Shown: positions 1 to 5,546 of the stretch, piece by piece | Layout: each line of letters opens with the position of its first letter | Position numbering within the stretch: the stretch's first letter is position 1 | NCBI GenBank assembly: GCA_030540495.1 | Contig: JAUNWC010000122.1 | Coordinates: 1 to 5,546, forward strand | DNA length: 5,546 bases | Direction of reading: 5' to 3' | Source: Bacteroidota bacterium | GTDB lineage: Bacteria; Bacteroidota; Bacteroidia; Bacteroidales; P3 | Translations under genes and position numbers: made by a program | The notes under the pieces: generated by a model | Seen by the model: the letters and a program-made list of their open reading frames with translations, nothing else | Database searches by the model: none | What the model was told of the DNA's origin: nothing

Positions 1-1
1 T

Positions 2-1510
2 ACATACGACACCGCCAACCGCATGCTGAATGCCATATATGGTGAAGGCCCATCCCTGTCAACAAATACTGGATGTTATAATGAAATGGTTCCTGCATAC
101 AACAAGAACGGTTCCATTACGCGTTTTGTCAGGATGGGACTGCAAAACAACGGTAGATTTAGTCTCATTGATAATTTGACAATGGTTTACAAAGGCAACC
201 AGCTTAGCAGTGTCTCCGATGCTGCCGGCTCTCTTACATATAACGGCTCCTTTGATTTCAAGGACGACACCTCGGCTTCCGTAGAATATACCTACGATGC
301 CAACGGCAGGCTGACTTCTGATTCAAACCGCGGCATTGCCCTGATAGAGTACGACGGCTATGACAATCCCCGGCGTATCCAGTTCACCAACGGCAATGTT
401 ACACGTTATGTCTATAGCGCATTGGGGGAGAAACTCCGTACCGTTCACCAAACGGCCGTGCCTAATGTCAATGTTGCCGTGGGAAGCAAGCAGGAGCTTA
501 CCCCGTCACTTACGCTGTCAGCCGATTCAACTGACTATATTGGCAACTTCATTTTCTCAAACGGTAAGCTTAACAGGCTACTGTTCAACGGCGGTTATTG
601 CTCGTTCACAAATGAAAATCTTAGTTCTGCTGTATTCCATTATTACGACTGCGATCACCAGGGCAACATTCGTGCAATAGTAAATGAGAATGGCACAAAA
701 GAGCAAATCACTCACTACTATCCATTCGGAGGCATAATCGCTGACATCAGTACAAACCAGACTCTTCAACCTTACAAATACAACGGCAAGGAGCTTGACC
801 GAATGCATGGACTGGACACATACGACTATGGCGCACGGCAATATAATCCTATACTGCCTATGTGGGACAGAATGGATCCGCTATGTGAGAAATATTATAA
901 TATAAATCCGTATGTGTATTGTTTAAACAACCCTGCGAATGCTATTGATCCTGATGGGAGAAAGGTCGTGATATGGTATACTAATAGAAAAGGAGAGCGT
1001 AAGTCTTTTGTCTTCACTGGTTTTCATGGCCAGAAATCATTAAAAGTACCCAAGGACCAATTTATTCTTGATTTTATAAAATCATATCTCTATAATGCAA
1101 GAAATGGTGGAGGGGAAAATATGATAAAAGCAGTGACAAATAACAAGTATAACATAGAATTAAGAGACGCAACATTAGAAATAAATAAAGAATTTACAAC
1201 TGAATATTACAATGACGGTAATGCTTATGTTTTTTGGGAGTCAAGAAAAGGACTTAGAACATCTAATGGCGGTAAGCAGTCTCCTGCTACACGATTGGAA
1301 CATGAATTTGATCATGCTATAGATCATTTGACAAATCCTCACAATCATAGAATAAGGCAAGAGCAAAATGACGAACAATATGAAAATAAAGAAGAAAGAA
1401 GAGTAATAACAGGAAGTGAAAAGAAAACAGCAAAAGCAAATAATGAGGATATTAGATATGATCATTACGGTAAGACGTATGATGTGTCAGATCCGACAAA
1501 AGTATATTAA
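2..1510 (+). CDS. Rhs-family polymorphic toxin with C-terminal M91-like metallopeptidase tip (5' partial)
   Basis: This is the C-terminal 502 residues of an Rhs (YD-repeat) protein, counted here from the first visible codon at nt 2. The frame is open to the window edge and already reads TYDTANRML, a YD repeat, so the ATG at 23 is internal and the true start is upstream. Visible in order are: YD repeats such as TYDANGRL (about residues 97-104); the Bacteroidetes Rhs signature TDYIGNFIFSNGKLNRLLF (from 177); DHQGNIRAI (about 218-226); YYPFGG (239-244); the Rhs-associated core from YKYNGKELD (258) to the DPDGR hinge (316-320); and a variable tip of 182 residues. Rhs cores form a hollow shell enclosing the tip, and in characterised relatives the tip is cut off near the DPxG motif. 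The tip has a HEFDH zinc motif (434-438). The lipoprotein gene 10 bp downstream is the likely immunity partner. The Rhs assignment is firm. The delivery route and the target are unknown. Confidence 0.93.
   Translation, partial: TYDTANRMLNAIYGEGPSLSTNTGCYNEMVPAYNKNGSITRFVRMGLQNNGRFSLIDNLTMVYKGNQLSSVSDAAGSLTYNGSFDFKDDTSASVEYTYDANGRLTSDSNRGIALIEYDGYDNPRRIQFTNGNVTRYVYSALGEKLRTVHQTAVPNVNVAVGSKQELTPSLTLSADSTDYIGNFIFSNGKLNRLLFNGGYCSFTNENLSSAVFHYYDCDHQGNIRAIVNENGTKEQITHYYPFGGIIADISTNQTLQPYKYNGKELDRMHGLDTYDYGARQYNPILPMWDRMDPLCEKYYNINPYVYCLNNPANAIDPDGRKVVIWYTNRKGERKSFVFTGFHGQKSLKVPKDQFILDFIKSYLYNARNGGGENMIKAVTNNKYNIELRDATLEINKEFTTEYYNDGNAYVFWESRKGLRTSNGGKQSPATRLEHEFDHAIDHLTNPHNHRIRQEQNDEQYENKEERRVITGSEKKTAKANNEDIRYDHYGKTYDVSDPTKVY
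962..1507 (+). other. Variable toxin domain (Rhs-CT): putative zinc metallopeptidase, M91/NleD-like
   Basis: This domain starts right after the DPDGR hinge. It contains SPATRLEHEFDHAIDHL, with HEFDH at nt 1301-1315 matching HExxH, where the two His are zinc ligands and the Glu is the general base. About 25 residues later comes a Glu pair (nt 1391-1396, in KEERRVI), then a Glu/Asn-rich stretch ending NNEDIRYDH. The order 'small-Pro-A.., HExxH, EE.., E..A...E.IR..H' is what I remember of the M91 effector peptidases (NleD, which cuts host MAP kinases) and of many Bacteroidetes Rhs tips, so one of the Glu pair may be the third zinc ligand. The HExxH motif is seen directly. The M91 relationship is recalled and was not searched. 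The coding DNA is much more AT-rich than the Rhs body. A peptidase acting on a competitor's protein is the best guess, and the substrate cannot be read from the sequence. Confidence 0.72.
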
Positions 1511-1513
1511 TTT

Positions 1514-1553
1514 AGATACTATGAGTATGAAGAAGATCATTTTACAAGCATTT
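1514..1553 (+). repeat. Copy 1 of a 40-bp imperfect direct repeat (start of the immunity gene)
   Basis: This covers 7 bp upstream and the first 11 codons (MSMKKIILQAF) of the lipoprotein gene. It aligns without gaps to 2168-2207 with 30 of 40 bases identical. All ten mismatches are transitions (A/G or C/T), including synonymous and conservative changes (M/I, K/R, A/T, F/L), which points to common descent. The match fades upstream of 1514 and downstream of 1553. Confidence 0.7.
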
Positions 1554-2108
1554 CTTTGCATTTTCCTTATGGGATGTGCCTCTGAAGTCCCTGATACAAT
1601 AATAGTATATTATTTACATGGTTTTGTTGAAACGAATATTTCTAAACCGTGTTCGGAGTTGAGAGAAATAGCAATTGCTGGAAGAAAATCCCCCTTAGTC
1701 AAATTCGATACTATAAGTATTGCCCATTCTGACTTTGCGAAACTTAAAGACTATGTGTCTAAACCAACTGTTGTTGCTGATACAGTAAAACATATTTGTA
1801 GTATAGATTCACGCATAGTCGCTGTATATGACACAATAGCAGTAAGTTTTGAAACTACAAAAAACAAATATGGTGCAAATTCAAGTAATGAATTAGTTTA
1901 TGCGAACAATGAGATTATCTATTTGTTAAAATCTTTAGTCGGTTATTATAATTATTTCGACAAAGAATATTTGCTGATGTTTTTCCCGGAGATAAAAGAA
2001 TATGGAATCCCCAAAACATACAAACGTTTTACTCCCCCTATAACGGACCCAAATATTGAGAATATATATCCACTCCATTCCAGAATTATATTGGTAGATT
2101 CTATATAA
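1521..2108 (+). CDS. Small lipoprotein, candidate immunity protein for the upstream Rhs toxin
   Basis: The predicted protein has 195 residues. The N-terminus MSMKKIILQAFLCIFLMGC is a classic type II signal peptide: KK in the n-region, a hydrophobic core, and the lipobox LMGC with Cys19 (nt 1575-1577) as the lipidated residue. The frame stays open upstream to an ATG at 1416, but that would overlap the toxin gene and bury the signal peptide, so ATG 1521 is preferred; an in-frame ATG at 1527 is also possible. The mature part contains KFDTISI and YDTIAVSF beta-like segments and GYYNYFDKEY followed by EIKEYGIPKTY. I do not recognise a named family. The immunity role is inferred from its position 10 bp after the toxin stop, the typical size, and the AT-rich composition it shares with the toxin tip. 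The residues after Cys19 (ASEVPD) are not a strongly acidic Bacteroidetes surface-export signal, so a periplasm-facing location is more likely than surface display. Confidence 0.82.
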   Translation: MSMKKIILQAFLCIFLMGCASEVPDTIIVYYLHGFVETNISKPCSELREIAIAGRKSPLVKFDTISIAHSDFAKLKDYVSKPTVVADTVKHICSIDSRIVAVYDTIAVSFETTKNKYGANSSNELVYANNEIIYLLKSLVGYYNYFDKEYLLMFFPEIKEYGIPKTYKRFTPPITDPNIENIYPLHSRIILVDSI

Positions 2109-2167
2109 AATTAAATCAAAATAAAGGAAATGGTCAAGATAAAAAAATAACAAACGGTCACTAAATA

Positions 2168-2207
2168 AAACATTATGAGTATAAAAAGAATCATTTTACA
2201 GACACTT
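2168..2207 (+). repeat. Copy 2 of the 40-bp repeat (start of the second rhs frame)
   Basis: This is the partner of the copy at 1514-1553. It encodes MSIKRIILQTL at the head of the second rhs reading frame. The similarity stops exactly where a second in-frame ATG begins (2208), so this copy may be a leftover immunity-gene start that has become a leader for the rhs gene. Confidence 0.7.
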
Positions 2208-5200
2208 ATGTCCAAAATAGAAATTACGAATAGATTTAATCAATTTGTAAGAGTATTGCAAGTGGCACTTCTCACGACAACCATGGTGACTGTATCTGCA
2301 CAGACACCGATACAGTCACCTCTGACTTACGAGTCATTACTGCCAGCTTTTAACAGGCAGACACCAGAGGCGGCTTCGCTTGGAAAGTATGGCTCATACG
2401 AATTGAATGAATACAATGGTACTCCAGATATCCGTATTCCATTATGCGAGGCCAAATCAGGAAGAATAGGTATGCCTTTATATCTGTATTATGATGCCTC
2501 GGGAATTAAGGTAACACAAGAGGCTACGTTTGTAGGCTTAGGATGGAACCTTAGCTATGGCGGACACATCAGTCATATTGTATGTGGAGCCGATGACTTT
2601 TCTTCTCATCCTTTGGTTACAGATTCCATTTATGGTAATTATCTCTACAAGATAGCAACAGGATACCATACCGACTATATTCCTATGAGCTATCATGTGA
2701 AATGGGACATTGGAATGGGACTGTCAAATACTCAACAATATTATTCAGGCAGCGCTGAATTGTATAAGAGGTCACAGGTGATAAACGATATTCAAAACGG
2801 AATGCACATACCGGATGTATTCCAGGCGAATTTCTGTGGTCACAATATTGCGTTTACGATAGATAAAGCCAAGCATTTAGTAACTGTATTGAATGACGAT
2901 GCACAAAAATACAAAATAGAATATGTGCAAGGACAAGTATATCCGTCGTCTTTCGTCATAACTGATGATCATGGAATAAAATACTCTTTTAGTGCATTTG
3001 ACGAATACGATAGACTTGACAGCTATTATCTGGTCAGAATAGACGACGGTATAAATAAAATGAATATAATTACCATAAACTATCAGCAAATAAGACATGC
3101 TATCCCATATACATTGTACCAGTCAGTTGGAACACTTGTTTCCTCAGGCGGCGCAGAACCCGCCGGACTTTCCGCTCTGTTGGGAAAACATTCAATGTTG
3201 GTGTCGCCGTCAACAATGCTTTCTGTTAATCAAGTATATCCACTGACAATAGAATCCTGTCAGGAAAAAATAACATTTACTTTGACTAACAGGTTAGACA
3301 TGAGTAGCGGAAAGGCAATAAGCGGCATAACTGTAACATCAAAAAACGGGAATATAAAAACTCACGATATTAAGTTTGAATACGGTTATTTTGAGGAATC
3401 AGCAAGGAATGAAGGAAAGAGAGCCGATCTATATACTGGTAATTATATCTCCAAACGTTTGAAACTTAACGGTTTGACTGTAGATGACAAAAAGTATGGT
3501 TTTTCATACAATGAACAGGTAGCCTTGCCTTATAAGACATCGCTGTCACAGGATTATTGGGGATATTATAATGGTGTAAATAATGGAGATAATTTCTGTG
3601 CCTCACCAAAATACTCATCTTCTGGCAGTAAGCTGACAATAATGAAAACATATGGAGATGCCAACCGCTATGCCTCTATCAGCAATATTCAGTGTGGAAT
3701 GTTGAAAAGGATAACCTATCCTACAGGAGGATATTCTGATTTTGAATATGAAATTAATCATTTTAATGCTCCATATTATTATCCAAATGCAACCTTCCAG
3801 CCCATAACACACAAAAATATAGGCGTAAACGCCGTTGCTGCTCAGACTACAAGACCAAATGCTGAAAGTTTCGAACTGAAAGAAGCGACAGATGTGGATT
3901 TCATTGTAAATTTATATATTCGAGAGCCTAATAAGTACAAATGTAACGCCATGATAAAATGCATGCATGGAAACAATTATACGGAATCATTTTCCACATC
4001 GGCATCTGAACCAGGAATGTCTAAACATTTTACACGGAAATTGCAGCCTGGCGTATATATTATCTCCATCGGTCTTCCATATATTTCAGGCGACTATTCT
4101 TCAACGGCATCAATACGCGCAATGATTCCATGCGAAAGTGGAATAGACACATCTATAGCGGACAACAGCGGTAATTCCATAGGCGGAGGATTGAGAATAA
4201 AAAGCATAAAGAACTATGAAGGTAACAATGGAGTCTTTCTGAACGGAGTTACTTATGAATATAGTAACGGAAAACTTCTCGTACCGACAGTCGATAAGGA
4301 AAATATCACACTAAGTTATTCAACATCGACAACAGGAAGTGAACGACAGCTTACATTTGCCTTTATCGGCTCTCAAGCATCAAACCCTGAAGTTATGTCA
4401 ATGGGAATGTCAACAGTAGGATACTCTAAAGTTGTGAAAAAGGATATAGACGTGAATGGTAATTCAAACGGCAGTACAGTATCATGCTTTGAAAACAATC
4501 CTTACGAACCTGTAGGTTCTGACATGTTCTATTATTCAAATTATGGTCTCAATGGAAAACTTCTGCAAAAAACAGTACTCTCAGCCACTAATGATACTAT
4601 TTATGATGTAAGACATACATACAGCACAAAAAAATATGAGCAAATACTTTTCCCTAAAGTTACCTCACTGTTTATGGCTCCAATGAATATTGAGGCTATC
4701 CATCATCGCCTGTCTATATACTCGAAGGCAAATGTTTGGAATTACCTTTCAAAAACTGTTGAGCGTAATTTTGTAGAAAGGAAAGCGTTAACACCCCAAA
4801 TAACGACCTATACTTATAATGAATCGAACTATAAGGAAGCATCAAAATCATTTGATAACGGCCCTCAGAATTTTAAGTCACGTAAAGTAATAAAATACCC
4901 GATGGATAATGCATCAACAGGAGCCTCAAAATTGGTAGATTATCATTGCCTGGCTGAAGTAACATCTATAGAAAACTATACAGGTTGGGGGCAATATGTT
5001 TTGTCTGATGGAGAAAAATACAATTATGCTTTATGGAATGGTAATCCATTAATAAGCGGCCTTCAAACCGTTTCTACAGATGGCGTCTGGAGAAATGATA
5101 TGACTGTGAATAGCTATGATAACTATGGCAATATAAGAGAATATACAACAGCAGACAATGTACATGTTACACTTTTATGGTCATATTCAGGACAATATCC

Positions 5201-5492
5201 AGTAATGAAAATTGTCGGCGCCACCTATAATGAGGTTTCTAATGCATCAAGTATCGTTGCCACCATTAACAGCAAAACATCATTGACAAATGCCGAGCTT
5301 AAAACACTTCATTCTGCAGTGTCAAACGGACAGGTTACGGCTTACTTATATAATCAATGGTATAAGGTAAGCATGATGATACAACCAAATGGCAATACTA
5401 CTTATTATGAATATGATTCCTATGGCAGACTTATTACTTCAAAGAACCAAGACCTGAAAGTGATTAATGAATTTAAATATTTGTATAGATGA
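2175..5492 (+). CDS. Secreted Rhs-family N-terminal protein without core or toxin tip
   Basis: The predicted protein has 1105 residues from ATG 2175, or 1094 from ATG 2208. Either start leads into a Sec signal peptide, with hydrophobic VLQVALLTTTMVTVSA and a likely cut before QTPIQSP. Bacteroidetes Rhs N-terminal hallmarks follow in order: SLGKYGSYELNEYNGTP and YYDASGIKV; VGLGWNL (120-126); DVFQANFCGH; DYWGYYNG (460-467); ITYPTGG with DFEYE (513-526); a beta-rich insert (about 540-665); GGGLRIKSIKNYEG (670-683); WSYSGQYP (1002-1009); and a final YD repeat YYEYDSYGRL (1077-1086) before the end at EFKYLYR. There is no YYPFGG, no DPDGR core and no toxin domain. In this family such proteins can end here, with the core and tip encoded by the next gene, an arrangement that resembles the TcB/TcC split of Tc toxins. 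The stop overlaps a possible ATG of the next gene. The protein probably forms or anchors the shell on the cell envelope. The family is clear and the role is inferred. Confidence 0.9.
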   Translation: MSIKRIILQTLMSKIEITNRFNQFVRVLQVALLTTTMVTVSAQTPIQSPLTYESLLPAFNRQTPEAASLGKYGSYELNEYNGTPDIRIPLCEAKSGRIGMPLYLYYDASGIKVTQEATFVGLGWNLSYGGHISHIVCGADDFSSHPLVTDSIYGNYLYKIATGYHTDYIPMSYHVKWDIGMGLSNTQQYYSGSAELYKRSQVINDIQNGMHIPDVFQANFCGHNIAFTIDKAKHLVTVLNDDAQKYKIEYVQGQVYPSSFVITDDHGIKYSFSAFDEYDRLDSYYLVRIDDGINKMNIITINYQQIRHAIPYTLYQSVGTLVSSGGAEPAGLSALLGKHSMLVSPSTMLSVNQVYPLTIESCQEKITFTLTNRLDMSSGKAISGITVTSKNGNIKTHDIKFEYGYFEESARNEGKRADLYTGNYISKRLKLNGLTVDDKKYGFSYNEQVALPYKTSLSQDYWGYYNGVNNGDNFCASPKYSSSGSKLTIMKTYGDANRYASISNIQCGMLKRITYPTGGYSDFEYEINHFNAPYYYPNATFQPITHKNIGVNAVAAQTTRPNAESFELKEATDVDFIVNLYIREPNKYKCNAMIKCMHGNNYTESFSTSASEPGMSKHFTRKLQPGVYIISIGLPYISGDYSSTASIRAMIPCESGIDTSIADNSGNSIGGGLRIKSIKNYEGNNGVFLNGVTYEYSNGKLLVPTVDKENITLSYSTSTTGSERQLTFAFIGSQASNPEVMSMGMSTVGYSKVVKKDIDVNGNSNGSTVSCFENNPYEPVGSDMFYYSNYGLNGKLLQKTVLSATNDTIYDVRHTYSTKKYEQILFPKVTSLFMAPMNIEAIHHRLSIYSKANVWNYLSKTVERNFVERKALTPQITTYTYNESNYKEASKSFDNGPQNFKSRKVIKYPMDNASTGASKLVDYHCLAEVTSIENYTGWGQYVLSDGEKYNYALWNGNPLISGLQTVSTDGVWRNDMTVNSYDNYGNIREYTTADNVHVTLLWSYSGQYPVMKIVGATYNEVSNASSIVATINSKTSLTNAELKTLHSAVSNGQVTAYLYNQWYKVSMMIQPNGNTTYYEYDSYGRLITSKNQDLKVINEFKYLYR

Positions 5493-5497
5493 TTTTT

Positions 5498-5546
5498 ATG
5501 AGACACATTCCGATAATTTCAATCATTGCATTTACGGTTTTAGCTA
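5498..5546 (+). CDS. Start of the next gene, signal-peptide-like N-terminus (3' partial); possible core half of a split Rhs
   Basis: Only 16 codons are visible, MRHIPIISIIAFTVLA, a short basic start followed by a hydrophobic stretch typical of a Sec signal peptide. An in-frame ATG at 5489 (MIFMRH...) overlaps the upstream TGA as ATGA. The start at 5498 gives the cleaner signal peptide. The zero to 5-bp spacing indicates translation coupled to the upstream Rhs N-terminal protein. By family arrangement the product could carry the Rhs core and another toxin tip, but nothing of that lies in the window. Confidence 0.6.
   Translation, partial: MRHIPIISIIAFTVLA

Noticed and set aside
23..25. ATG at 23 as the start of the first rhs gene
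   Set aside because: The frame is open to the window edge and the codons before it (TYDTANR) already form a YD repeat; no signal peptide follows.
360..680. Open frame on the + strand inside the first rhs gene
   Set aside because: It lies wholly in another frame of strongly recognisable Rhs coding sequence and shows no domain.
1241..1465. Antisense open frame rich in Ile/Phe/Cys, looking like a membrane peptide
   Set aside because: The hydrophobicity comes from reading A/T-rich toxin-tip codons in reverse; there is no start context or neighbour support. The same applies to the antisense frame at 1935-2153 and to those inside the second rhs gene.
1416..1520. Upstream extension of the immunity frame to ATG 1416 (MKRKQQKQIM...)
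   Set aside because: It would overlap the toxin gene by about 95 bp and place a complete lipoprotein signal peptide in the interior of the protein. The extension is Lys/Arg/Gln-rich out-of-frame sequence of the toxin gene.
1511..1520. Promoter before the immunity gene
   Set aside because: I found no convincing Bacteroidetes -33 TTTG / -7 TAnnTTTG pair, and the 10-bp spacing favours co-transcription with the toxin gene.

Overview
The window looks like a Bacteroidales chromosome (Prevotella/Segatella/Bacteroides type). The evidence is AT-rich spacers without strong Shine-Dalgarno sites, Bacteroidetes-style Rhs proteins (DYWGYYNG, YPTGG and GLGWNL motifs, and a DPDGR hinge), and a small lipoprotein encoded directly after an Rhs toxin end. 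No housekeeping marker is present, so the genus is not fixed. All genes lie on the + strand.

Layout: (1) Positions 2-1510 hold the 3' part of an rhs gene whose beginning lies outside the window. It carries YD repeats, the Rhs-associated core, the DPDGR hinge, and a 182-residue variable C-terminus with a HEFDH zinc-metallopeptidase motif resembling M91 (NleD-type) peptidases. (2) Ten bases later, 1521-2108 encodes a 195-residue lipoprotein that is the candidate immunity protein. (3) After a 66-bp AT-rich gap, 2175-5492 encodes a secreted 1105-residue Rhs-family N-terminal protein that ends at a YD repeat and has no core or toxin tail. (4) At 5489/5498 the next gene begins with a signal-peptide-like sequence and runs off the window. 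It may encode the other half of a split Rhs.

The unit reads as a tandem polymorphic-toxin locus: a toxin tip and its immunity gene, followed by what may be the N-terminal partner of a further Rhs pair. GC content falls from about 50% in the Rhs body to about 28% in the toxin tip, as expected where toxin tips are exchanged by recombination in the conserved core. The most unusual detail is a 40-bp repeat. The start of the immunity gene (upstream edge plus 11 codons) recurs at the start of the second rhs gene with 30/40 identity, and all ten differences are transitions. The match ends exactly before an alternative ATG at 2208. This suggests that the first 11 codons assigned to the second rhs gene are the remnant of an older immunity gene.

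I saw no tRNA, rRNA, CRISPR array, insertion sequence, convincing promoter or hairpin terminator.
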